DNA of 47,020 nucleotides from JAHEIJ01 sp040235565. Lineage in GTDB: Bacteria > Pseudomonadota > Gammaproteobacteria > UBA6429 > Thiohalophilaceae. Position numbers and translations under genes: made by a program. Location: contig JBECLA010000067.1 in the NCBI GenBank assembly GCA_040235565.1, positions 1-47,020 of the forward strand, in the 5' to 3' direction. Below, in pieces: positions 33,606 to 41,935 of the stretch. Numbering within the stretch: the stretch's first letter is position 1; the number at the start of each line of letters is the position of its first letter. The notes beneath the pieces are model-generated. The model saw only the letters and a list, made by a program, of their open reading frames with translations. It did no database searches and was not told the origin of the DNA.

Positions 33606-34357
33606 CAATATATGCATCGTATATTGTAATTTTCTTTGTTATTGCGTTTTTATTCAGCGCAATCAAGATATTGCGTGAATATGAACGCGGCGTGGTATTT
33701 CTGCTTGGGCGATTCTGGAAAGTCAAAGGTCCGGGTTTCATTATCATTATTCCAATTATCCAGCAAATGGTCAGGGTTGACCTGCGCACCATCGTCATGG
33801 ATGTGCCTACCCAGGACGTCATTTCACATGACAATGTATCCGTCAAAGTCAATGCAGTGGTCTATTTTCGGGTCGTCGATCCCGAGAAAGCCATTATCCA
33901 GGTGGAAGACTTCTATGCAGCAACGAGTCAACTGGCACAAACAACACTGCGTTCCGTCCTCGGTCAGCATGAATTGGATGAAATGCTGGCAGAACGGGAA
34001 AAACTGAATACCGATATTCAAGGCATTCTTGACCGGCAGACGGATGCATGGGGGATAAAAGTCAGTAATGTGGAAATCAAACATGTCGATCTGGATGAAA
34101 GTATGGTACGTGCAATTGCCAAGCAGGCTGAAGCCGAACGTGTGCGACGCGCCAAGATTATTCATGCTGAAGGGGAAATGCAGGCATCCGCGCAATTACT
34201 TGAAGCAGCCAAAAAACTATCAGAAAAATCACAGGCGTTACAGTTACGGTATTTACAAACCTTGACCGAAATTGCCACTGACAAAACCAACACGATTGTG
34301 TTTCCGATACCAATGGATATTCTTGAAAGCTTTATTAACAAGAAAAAGTCGGAGTAG
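33602..34357 (+). CDS. Slipin/stomatin-family SPFH protein
   Basis: 251 residues: an N-terminal membrane hairpin (YIVIFFVIAFLFSAIKILR), then the SPFH/band-7 domain (residues 25-200) with REYERGVVFLLGRF, KGPGFIIIIPIIQQMVRVDLR and TLRSVLGQHELDEMLAERE, and a coiled-coil C-terminus rich in Ala and Lys (QAEAERVRRAKIIHAEGE). It forms membrane oligomers and is likely the partner and substrate of the NfeD protease, to which it is translationally coupled. Confidence 0.94.
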   Translation: MTIYASYIVIFFVIAFLFSAIKILREYERGVVFLLGRFWKVKGPGFIIIIPIIQQMVRVDLRTIVMDVPTQDVISHDNVSVKVNAVVYFRVVDPEKAIIQVEDFYAATSQLAQTTLRSVLGQHELDEMLAEREKLNTDIQGILDRQTDAWGIKVSNVEIKHVDLDESMVRAIAKQAEAERVRRAKIIHAEGEMQASAQLLEAAKKLSEKSQALQLRYLQTLTEIATDKTNTIVFPIPMDILESFINKKKSE

Positions 34358-34372
34358 TCATAGCAAATAACC

Positions 34373-35542
34373 TCAGTCGCGACGAAGCTTGTCCGATATG
34401 GCTATGGGTGAGGGATACTTCAGCACTACCAGATAGGATGAAATAATAAATGTCACGATTGTGCTGAACTGGATAAGATATGAAGCCTTGTGGCTGATGA
34501 CACCAAGCTCCAGGGCCAGCACGGAGATTAATAACGAAAATTCGCTAACTTGACCCAGACGCACACCAACTTCCATTCCTACTGCTACCGGTTCGCCGGA
34601 ATATGCCAATAACCATTTAAATATATATGGCTTTAATAATAATGCCAGCACTGCAATGATCAGGCCGGGCAGTAGTACGTCCTGAATAATGAGCAGATCA
34701 AAACTTGCCCCCAGAGCAAAAAAGAAAATAACCAAAAAGAAATCTCTTAATGGTTTAAGGCTTTCCCCAATGAACATGGCAACGGGGTTTGTTGCCAGCG
34801 AGATACCGGCGATGAATGCCCCAATTTCCGCCGAGAGCCCCAACATTGAAGCCAATTCAGCGACGCCCAGACACCAGCCAATTGTGACAAGAAAGATATA
34901 TTCCCGGATCCGATCAAATCGTTGAATAAGCCTGATAAGCACATAGCGTTCAAACACGAATGTAAATGCAATCAAACCAAGCAGTGACAAAATTAACCGG
35001 ATAACCTCCAATACTGGCAAGGCCATATGCCACTCGGTAGGCAACAGCATCAGGATCAGAATAGCAATAATGTCCTGCATCAGGAGAATACTGATAATGA
35101 TTTCTCCGGTATGTTGATGGTGCAGTACAGTTGTTGGTAGCAATTTGAGGCCGATAATGGTGCTTGAAAACATCATGGCGGCACCAATAACAAATGCATC
35201 GGCGAGAGCAAATCCGAAAAGCAGGGCAGCACCAGCTCCGATAATCAGGAAGAGCAACGAACTGATACCGGTCACCAGCGTGGTTTCGCGTAACATTAAA
35301 ACCAGTTTTTGAGGCGGCAGATTGATACCCAGCAAAAATAATAGAAAGATGATGCCGATATGTGAGATTTGGCTGATAATTTCAGGATCTGATACAAAAT
35401 TCAGGCCAGAGGGGCCGAGCAAGATACCGAGCAGGATATAAACCACAAGTAAAGACTGTCGCGCATAGAGTGCCAGCGTTGCCAATATCGCTGCACCCGT
35501 GAAGATCAAGAAAATATAAAAAATGACAGATTCTGGATGCAT
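34373..35542 (-). CDS. Kef-type cation:proton antiporter (CPA2) membrane domain
   Basis: 389 residues with about 11-12 helices, matching the Na+/H+ exchanger part of KefB/KefC. Family elements include ILLGPSGLNFVSD, FLLFLLGINLPPQKL, MMFSSTIIGLKLLPTTVLHHQHTGEIIISILLMQDIIAI (with the Asp of the transport site) and GAFIAGISLAT. There is no C-terminal RCK/TrkA-N nucleotide-binding domain, so it lacks the glutathione- or NAD-gated switch of full-length Kef systems. It ends 15 bases from the slipin stop, convergent. K+ or Na+ exchange is likely; the ion is not certain. Confidence 0.88.
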   Translation of the reverse strand: MHPESVIFYIFLIFTGAAILATLALYARQSLLVVYILLGILLGPSGLNFVSDPEIISQISHIGIIFLLFLLGINLPPQKLVLMLRETTLVTGISSLLFLIIGAGAALLFGFALADAFVIGAAMMFSSTIIGLKLLPTTVLHHQHTGEIIISILLMQDIIAILILMLLPTEWHMALPVLEVIRLILSLLGLIAFTFVFERYVLIRLIQRFDRIREYIFLVTIGWCLGVAELASMLGLSAEIGAFIAGISLATNPVAMFIGESLKPLRDFFLVIFFFALGASFDLLIIQDVLLPGLIIAVLALLLKPYIFKWLLAYSGEPVAVGMEVGVRLGQVSEFSLLISVLALELGVISHKASYLIQFSTIVTFIISSYLVVLKYPSPIAISDKLRRD

Positions 35543-35861
35543 TGATTTCCAGTATTGCTTTCAAATCCAGGATATTCAGTATACACATCCGATGAAAGGA
35601 AAAACGGAGTAGGAGCAATGACCCAATAAAGTATGATTGTGTGCGTTTAATCCCACATCCACAATAAATGGCGGGTTATCTCACATTTCAGGAAACAGGT
35701 CTGGATGGTAATTATTTTTTGTTTTTAATTAAGATACTTATGAATGATTTATAATGTTATTTCTAGTATAAGCAGCAGGTACCGGAATGTTGAATTGGTT
35801 AAAATTTGACCGGTACTTCTGTCAACTTGAAGAGGCGGCTTGTTTCAGTTTGACGGGGGTA
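35543..35861. other. Gap between the antiporter and ankyrin genes
   Basis: 319 bases between two genes on the minus strand; no gene seen. It contains the inverted repeat listed separately. The middle is AT-rich (TTATTTTTTGTTTTTAATTA at 35708-35727), which would fit a promoter region for the antiporter. Confidence 0.4.
35779..35816 (-). terminator. GTACCGG/CCGGTAC inverted repeat downstream of the ankyrin gene
   Basis: Seven-base arms (35779-35785 and 35810-35816) are perfect complements around a 24-base AT-rich loop. It lies about 45 bases beyond the stop of the Sel1-ankyrin gene, so it could end that transcript; the large loop makes a protein-binding site an alternative. Confidence 0.3.
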
Positions 35862-37829
35862 TCAAAATACGCCTAACCATTTTTTCTTGCGGTACCGGGT
35901 GATTTGATCAGCGACATCAATATAACCCGCCGCCGTGGCCATGTCTTCGGCACGCTTTTTCATCTTGTTGCGCAGTGCGGCATCCGCGCCACTATCGAGC
36001 AACAAGCTGACGCTCTGTTGCTTGCCTTTAGCGGCAGCTTGCATGAGCGCCGTTTCGCCCAGTTGATTACGCAAGTCCAGTTGCGCTTCCAGGGCTATCA
36101 GAACTTTAATCGCATTGATATGCCCGCGGCTCGCGCTTAGCATCAAGGGGGTGTTGCCATCTCGTGTCTTTGCATTCACATTGCTACCTGCCTTAACAAG
36201 CAGCGCAATCGAATTGGCATCGCCTTGCCATGCGGCTTGATGCAATGGTATGCGCCCCTGCAGATCGGCAATGCCCGGATCCGCGCCCTTACGCAGCAAT
36301 AACTTCACCATAGCTGTTTGACGCGCTGTCGCAGCATACCAGAGCGCTGTACGATTATCCTTGTCTCGATTATCCGGATTCGCGCTGGAATCAAGGAGAT
36401 GCTTCAGGATACTTTCCTGACTGTTCCGTACCACCCAGACCATCACAGGCTGTTTATCCAGATGCCCAATATCCGGATTTGCACCCTTCATTATCAACAG
36501 GCTTGCCGTACCTTCATGACCGCCACGAACGGCATATAAAAGTGCGGTCGCTTCACGCCTGTCTTGCTGGTTAATTTTTGCGCCCGATTTTATCAAGCTC
36601 TTGACCGAAGATAGATGACCATTTTCAGCCGCATACATCAGGGCGCTGCGACCGAGCTCATTCGTTGCATTGACTTTTGCCCCACGCCGCAGTAACTGCT
36701 CAACGATCTGATTATTACCTTGCCATGCCGCCCTGATTAGCGGTGTATTACCTTCGGGATCTTTCTGTTCGACCTGGGCGCCTTGACGTAGGAGCAGGGC
36801 AGCCACATCGGTTTCACCACGCCATGCCGCGATCATCAGCGGCGACCAGCCGGAATAAGCCTGTTGGCCGGTTTTAATTGCCTTGAGCTTGGTACTGGTG
36901 GAGACTGTTTTTGTCGCATCGGAATTTGTAACTCGTAACCCTTTCGTGTGTAAATAATTGACTACGTCAGCATGATTGCCACGTTTTGCAAGATCGATTG
37001 CATTACGAGAAGCCTTGTTTTTCCTGCCTAACAAACTTTTGTTCGATTGCACAAGCAGCTTAACAATATCAAGCCGTCCATGAGATGCGGCAACATGCAG
37101 TGCGGTGTTACCGTTTGCATCCGTTATTGCAGGATTGGCACCAGACTTGAGCAAGAGTCGTGTAGCCTTAATGTGCCCATTGCGTATTGCAAGTAATAAA
37201 GCAGTATCACCGATCTGATCACGCAAATTGATATCCGCATTCTGCTTCAGCAACAAACGTATACTTTTATTGTCGCCACGGAAAGCAGCTTCCATCAGGG
37301 GAGTGCGGCCGTGTTGATCACGCCAGTTTACCGGTGCCCCTTGCTCAAGCAGATCTTCAACTTGTGACTGATTACCGGTACGCACGGCGATAAACAAACC
37401 AAAGCCTGGATTTTTCACGGCTTCCGCACTGACATTTCCAGCATCATTCAATTTGTCAATTGCAGGCCCATATTTCTGTTTGGCAGCCAGTTGATACCAG
37501 TGCTTTGCCTGATTGATATCAGATTGGGTACCCAAACCGCGTTCATACATTGTTCCCAGGGTATATTCAGCACGAACGTGGCCCTGCCGCGCAGCTTGCT
37601 GGATAAGCTTGAAGGCACTGACGTAATTTTTATCAATACCCCGACCGGTACGATACATACTGGCAAGTTGATATTGTGCTTCCGGATCACCACGCTTTGC
37701 CAATGGCTGCAATAGCGCAACCGCTCGTTCGAATTGACGGGCCCGAATCGCCAGTTTCGCATCTGACAGGGCATCTGCCGGTACTGATGCCGAAATAACA
37801 AGCAGGAATAAAACGAGATATAATCGCAT
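35862..37829 (-). CDS. Exported Sel1-ankyrin repeat protein
   Basis: 655 residues from the ATG at 37829 (a TTG at 37844 is the other option). A signal peptide (LYLVLFLLVISASVPADA, residues 3-20) leads to three Sel1-type repeats (about 25-125; QYQLASMYRTGRGIDKNY, EYTLGTMYERGLG) and then about 14 ankyrin repeats to the end, many with the TPLMxAA..G consensus (GRTPLMEAAFRGD, GNTPLIRAAWQGN, GETALMQAAAKGK). It should be a periplasmic scaffold binding other proteins. It starts 56 bases downstream of the flavoprotein gene on the same strand and may share its transcript, which would tie it to the redox cluster. No catalytic domain is seen. Confidence 0.88.
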   Translation of the reverse strand: MRLYLVLFLLVISASVPADALSDAKLAIRARQFERAVALLQPLAKRGDPEAQYQLASMYRTGRGIDKNYVSAFKLIQQAARQGHVRAEYTLGTMYERGLGTQSDINQAKHWYQLAAKQKYGPAIDKLNDAGNVSAEAVKNPGFGLFIAVRTGNQSQVEDLLEQGAPVNWRDQHGRTPLMEAAFRGDNKSIRLLLKQNADINLRDQIGDTALLLAIRNGHIKATRLLLKSGANPAITDANGNTALHVAASHGRLDIVKLLVQSNKSLLGRKNKASRNAIDLAKRGNHADVVNYLHTKGLRVTNSDATKTVSTSTKLKAIKTGQQAYSGWSPLMIAAWRGETDVAALLLRQGAQVEQKDPEGNTPLIRAAWQGNNQIVEQLLRRGAKVNATNELGRSALMYAAENGHLSSVKSLIKSGAKINQQDRREATALLYAVRGGHEGTASLLIMKGANPDIGHLDKQPVMVWVVRNSQESILKHLLDSSANPDNRDKDNRTALWYAATARQTAMVKLLLRKGADPGIADLQGRIPLHQAAWQGDANSIALLVKAGSNVNAKTRDGNTPLMLSASRGHINAIKVLIALEAQLDLRNQLGETALMQAAAKGKQQSVSLLLDSGADAALRNKMKKRAEDMATAAGYIDVADQITRYRKKKWLGVF

Positions 37830-37885
37830 ACTTATATAAATCAATTGTGCTGGAATTCGGTTTTATGCGTCTCTAACTATAACAA

Positions 37886-39196
37886 TCATGCAGTACCAAA
37901 CTTTGTTTCAACTTCAATGCCAATACTCTTCAGAAACCCGGTTGGTAAGATACCGCCCGCACTGACGATAACAGCGTCATTATCAATCGAAAATTCATTA
38001 CCTTCCTGTTCAAGCAATATACTGTTTTTCATGATCTTCTTAACATTTGATTTCATATGTACTTGAAGAATATTTTTATCTATGGCGGCCTGTACCTTGT
38101 CACGATTCTTTGGCTTGGCACGACTAAAGGCTTCACTGCGATAGGAAATCGTGACTTTCGTATCCGGCTCTGCTGCAATACTCAATGCCGCCTCAAGCGC
38201 GCTATCACCTCCACCGACCACCAGCACCTTGTGACCACGATATTGTTCCGGATCGATTAAGCGATATACGACTTTACTCATTTCCTCACCTGGTACACCG
38301 AGTTTGCGAGGTGTGCCACGCCGGCCAATAGAGAGTAATACGGTTTTACTTTGATAGGTTCCTTTATTGCTGGTTATTGTAAAACCATCGCCGGTTTTCT
38401 CTACTTTTTCGACTGGCTCATTGGTATTTATTTTTAAACCCGTATTTTTTTTAACCCCGTCCCAAAACTGCATCAGGGCCTCCTTGGAGGTTTCTCGAAA
38501 TTGCATTTTACCGATCAGCGGTAATACGGCAGGCGCTGTCATGACAATCTTGCCACGCGGGTAGTGGGAAACGGTCCCGCCAAACGAATCCTGTTCGAGC
38601 GTGACAAAGCGAAGTTTGTGCTTCATGGCATTCAATGAGGCAGCAATCCCCGCAGGGCCAGCGCCAATGATGACGACATCAAGCTGTTCCGAGGATTTAC
38701 TTCGTGCCTTTTGTGCAATCGAATCCATAGCTTCAATTCCCTGGCGGATTGCATTTCGAATCAGGCCCATGCCGCCCAACTCACCTGCGATGAATATGCC
38801 AGGGATATTGGTTTCGAAGTTCGAATTCACCAGGGGGATATCCACACCGCGCTTCTCGGTACCAAACACAAGGGTAATCGCGTCAAATGGACAGGCTTTT
38901 TTACATGCGCCGTGTCCAACACAGCTGGTGGGATTGATCAGCCTCGCTTTACCGCCCACCAGCCCGAGAATCTTTTTTTCCGGGCAGGCAGACACGCAGG
39001 ATGCGCAACCGAGGCATTTGTTAGGGTCGATAACCGGGTGCAACGAAGCAGGTTCCGTCAACCCCGCCTCAACGGCCTCCTGATAGACGCTGTGGCTCCG
39101 GTGATGGGAACGATGTCTGATCGTCACATAGACACCCAGAATCAGGATGGCAGGCAGTACATAAACCACCAGCCAGATGGGCAAAGTTGCGGTCAT
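37886..39196 (-). CDS. Membrane-anchored ferredoxin-flavoprotein oxidoreductase with permuted FAD segments
   Basis: 436 residues. One N-terminal helix (WLVVYVLPAILILGVYV) is followed by two ferredoxin motifs: CLGCASCVSACP and CVGHGACKKACP. In the second, His replaces the second Cys, so its cluster may be modified or absent. Next comes NIPGIFIAGELGGMGLIRNAIRQG (about residues 130-152), normally the last FAD element of thioredoxin-reductase-like enzymes, but here placed before the FAD Rossmann motif VVIIGAGPAG (about 173) and the NAD(P) motif VLVVGGGDSALEAA (about 318). It would move electrons from NAD(P)H through FAD to iron-sulphur clusters or the reverse. It diverges from the b-type protein gene of the cytochrome cluster, so it is probably its inner-membrane entry or exit point. 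Confidence 0.85.
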   Translation of the reverse strand: MTATLPIWLVVYVLPAILILGVYVTIRHRSHHRSHSVYQEAVEAGLTEPASLHPVIDPNKCLGCASCVSACPEKKILGLVGGKARLINPTSCVGHGACKKACPFDAITLVFGTEKRGVDIPLVNSNFETNIPGIFIAGELGGMGLIRNAIRQGIEAMDSIAQKARSKSSEQLDVVIIGAGPAGIAASLNAMKHKLRFVTLEQDSFGGTVSHYPRGKIVMTAPAVLPLIGKMQFRETSKEALMQFWDGVKKNTGLKINTNEPVEKVEKTGDGFTITSNKGTYQSKTVLLSIGRRGTPRKLGVPGEEMSKVVYRLIDPEQYRGHKVLVVGGGDSALEAALSIAAEPDTKVTISYRSEAFSRAKPKNRDKVQAAIDKNILQVHMKSNVKKIMKNSILLEQEGNEFSIDNDAVIVSAGGILPTGFLKSIGIEVETKFGTA

Positions 39197-39243
39197 ATCG
39201 GCAATATCTCATTAATTAACAGGGACTTAAAAATTTTCATATT

Positions 39244-39262
39244 CACCTATTATTATTAGGTG
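39244..39262. promoter_or_regulatory. CACCTA-N7-TAGGTG inverted repeat in the divergent promoter region
   Basis: CACCTATTATTATTAGGTG has perfect six-base arms. It lies in the 201-base gap between the flavoprotein gene (-) and the membrane b-type protein gene (+), 48 bases before the former's start, where a regulator could control both arms of the redox cluster. Confidence 0.4.
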
Positions 39263-39397
39263 TTTATACGTTTTTTACATGAAATCAATCACAAAAGATG
39301 AATCAGGCCCAAGCATAATAGATCCATATCCCTTATTATTGGGACGGTATTCCCATTTTTTTCAAAAAACAATACAACTGCGGATGGAGATTTCAAA

Positions 39398-40279
39398 GTG
39401 ACAGATGCTGTAGCGGCCCAAGTTACGCCAGGCATAAACGTAAATTTGCGACAACGTTCTCACTGGCAACAATTGGGTAATCGAATTTTTATTGTCTTCA
39501 TTCTTTTCTTAATGGGATTTGGTTGGTATCAACGAGAAGACTCCTATTTTGAAGCCGAATCCGGGCTGGGATATGTGCTTGGAATTGTGGGCGGGAGTCT
39601 GATGTTGATACTGCTACTGTATCCCTTACGCAAGCGTCTACGTTCCCTGGATAGGTTCTTATCCGTAAAGTTCTGGTTCCGACTCCACATGTTGTTCGGA
39701 ATTCTGGGACCAATTGCCATTCTTTACCACTCATCTTTTTCACTTGGTTCAATGAACAGTTCGATCGCGCTTGTGTGTATGTTGTTGGTAGCATCCAGCG
39801 GACTCATCGGTCGTTATTTGTATGTAAAGATTCATCATGGTCTTTACGGGGCACGTACCCGAATTTCCGAGTACCAGGCAATGGCCGAAAAACGACGCGA
39901 AGTGCTGGTAAAAGCCTTGCCGCATGGTGAGAGAATTATCACTGAACTTGAAAGCATGGAAAAAATCAGTACAACCCAGGCACACGGTTTGATTCACAGT
40001 TTACGTCTGCGAAAAATGACGAAGGTTGAGACAAAGAGAATCAGAAAACTTATAAGAAAAATTCTCAAACATGCCTATAAAAAAGAAAAATGCATAAGTC
40101 GAAAAGCAGCGCATATTATAAATAAGGGAATTAACGAATACTTCATTATTGTAAAACGCGCCGCGGACCTTCGTGTCAATGAACGCTTGTTTGCCTGGTG
40201 GCATATATTACATTTTCCATTATTTCTGATGATGCTGATTACAGGCATTGTTCATGTTTTTGTTGTGCATATGTACTAA
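39398..40279 (+). CDS. Five-helix membrane protein, probable b-type cytochrome of the redox cluster
   Basis: 293 residues from a GTG with GGAG nine bases upstream. About five membrane helices: IFIVFILFLMGFGWY, LGIVGGSLMLILLLYPL, FRLHMLFGILGPIAILYHS, SSIALVCMLLVASSGLIGRYLYV and the C-terminal HILHFPLFLMMLITGIVHVFVVHMY. Helix 3 has His residues near both ends (RLHM, LYHS) and helix 5 also has paired His (WWHILHF, GIVHVFVVH), the spacing seen in two-haem ferric-reductase or cytochrome b proteins. A long basic, helical cytoplasmic loop (residues about 150-265) lies between helices 4 and 5. It would pass electrons between quinol or the flavoprotein and the periplasmic cytochromes. Haem binding is inferred. 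Confidence 0.72.
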   Translation: MTDAVAAQVTPGINVNLRQRSHWQQLGNRIFIVFILFLMGFGWYQREDSYFEAESGLGYVLGIVGGSLMLILLLYPLRKRLRSLDRFLSVKFWFRLHMLFGILGPIAILYHSSFSLGSMNSSIALVCMLLVASSGLIGRYLYVKIHHGLYGARTRISEYQAMAEKRREVLVKALPHGERIITELESMEKISTTQAHGLIHSLRLRKMTKVETKRIRKLIRKILKHAYKKEKCISRKAAHIINKGINEYFIIVKRAADLRVNERLFAWWHILHFPLFLMMLITGIVHVFVVHMY

Positions 40280-40330
40280 CAAATACCTGAAAATAAAATT
40301 CGCTCATGGAAGACGACTAATAATTAGAAC

Positions 40331-41905
40331 ATGCATAAACAATTTTTTTTGGTTATTGGATGGTTGATTTTGTCATCAATTTTGAATATCTGTGCTGCCG
40401 ATTCTCTTGAATCTATATTCAGTCCTGGCGAATTATCAGCCGCACACAAGGATTTCGATGAACGTTGTGATAGTTGTCATGACACTTCAGACAAAGCGAA
40501 ACAGGACAAATTATGCCTGGATTGCCACGATCATAAGGATGTTGCGAATGACATCCGGCAACATAAAGGATTTCACGGTCGAATCAAAATGCCCGGCCAG
40601 AATGCTTGCAAACAATGTCACCGTGAGCATCGTGGACGAAGCGCGATCATTACAGCATTAACCATAGGTTCATTTGATCACAGTAATACTGATTTCGAAT
40701 TAAAAGGAGAACACCTGGTTCTTGACTGTAAAACATGTCACAAACAAGACATGAAATATCGTGAGGCACCATCAGATTGCTATAGTTGCCATAAAAAGCA
40801 GGATATCCATAAAGGTGATTTAGGAAAAAAATGTGAAACGTGCCATGTAGAAAGCAGTTGGAAAAAATCCGGATTTGATCATGACAAAAATACTGATTTC
40901 CCTTTGAAAGGAAAACACAAACAAATAGATTGCCAGCTGTGTCACATAAATAATGAATTCAAGAATGCGCCGAAAGAATGTTTCAGCTGTCACAATTTAA
41001 ATGATGTCCACGGGCGTCGTTATGGTCAAAAGTGTCAGAACTGTCATGTAGAAACAGAATGGAAAAAAATCAGGTTCGATCATGCAAGAGATGCAAATTA
41101 TAAATTGACGGGTAAACATTCCACGGCTAATTGTGACAGTTGTCATACAGGAAATCTTTATAAACAGAAAGTCAGCAAACTATGCGTTAATTGTCATCGT
41201 AACGATGATGAACACAAAGGTAAAAACGGGGATAAATGCCAGGAGTGTCATACCACAAAAGGATGGGGTAATTCTCGATTTGACCACAATAAGGAAACAG
41301 ATTTCCCCCTGACCGGGCAACACAAGACAGTAACCTGTGATTCTTGTCACCGCGGAGCATTGGATAAAAAATTACCAAAAGATTGTTACAGTTGCCATCA
41401 ATACAATGATCCACATACAGGAAAAATGGGAGAAGATTGTGCCCAATGTCATAACACGCAGGGGTGGAATAAGAAAATATTCTTCGCTCATGACATCACT
41501 CGTTTCCCGCTTATTGGAATTCATGCCGTAACCGCATGCGAAGAATGCCATATCACGCAAGATTACAAGGGAACTCATATTCGATGCATTAACTGCCATG
41601 AATCACGGGACGAGCACAAAGGTCGTTTAGGTGAAGATTGTGGCTACTGTCATAATCCAAATAGCTGGAGTACGTGGTTATTTGACCATAACCGGCAAAC
41701 TGAATTTAAGCTTGAGGGCGCGCATGCTGATATCCAGTGCTATAGCTGTCATCGAACAAGAACAAAGAATCTGAAACAATCAATCGCCAATTGCGCAAGT
41801 TGTCATAGCGGGGATGACATACATCAGGGAGGTTTCGGTCAGTACTGTGACCGTTGCCATACCACGCGTGATTTTAAAGAACTGAACATGCTGAGCAACC
41901 GCTAG
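40331..41905 (+). CDS. 21-haem periplasmic cytochrome c with seven three-haem units
   Basis: 524 residues, with a signal peptide (residues 1-22, FFLVIGWLILSSILNICAA). I count 21 CXXCH motifs, from CDSCH at residue 46 to CDRCH near the end. After a first set of three, six units of about 68 residues repeat, each with FDH, a TDFxLxGxH segment, CxxCH, a second CxxCH, HxG, and a third CxxCH followed by W. The protein is highly basic (many Lys), and histidines in FDH and GxH are likely distal haem ligands. Such a string of haems would form an electron wire across the periplasm. It lies 51 bases after the b-type protein gene and 30 before the next cytochrome. Confidence 0.93.
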   Translation: MHKQFFLVIGWLILSSILNICAADSLESIFSPGELSAAHKDFDERCDSCHDTSDKAKQDKLCLDCHDHKDVANDIRQHKGFHGRIKMPGQNACKQCHREHRGRSAIITALTIGSFDHSNTDFELKGEHLVLDCKTCHKQDMKYREAPSDCYSCHKKQDIHKGDLGKKCETCHVESSWKKSGFDHDKNTDFPLKGKHKQIDCQLCHINNEFKNAPKECFSCHNLNDVHGRRYGQKCQNCHVETEWKKIRFDHARDANYKLTGKHSTANCDSCHTGNLYKQKVSKLCVNCHRNDDEHKGKNGDKCQECHTTKGWGNSRFDHNKETDFPLTGQHKTVTCDSCHRGALDKKLPKDCYSCHQYNDPHTGKMGEDCAQCHNTQGWNKKIFFAHDITRFPLIGIHAVTACEECHITQDYKGTHIRCINCHESRDEHKGRLGEDCGYCHNPNSWSTWLFDHNRQTEFKLEGAHADIQCYSCHRTRTKNLKQSIANCASCHSGDDIHQGGFGQYCDRCHTTRDFKELNMLSNR

Positions 41906-41935
41906 GCATAATATGCCCGCCAAGGAAATGCAGCA

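Noticed and set aside
38711..39259. 182-codon plus-strand frame opposite the ferredoxin-flavoprotein
   Set aside because: The minus strand encodes two ferredoxin motifs plus FAD and NAD sites; this is its shadow.
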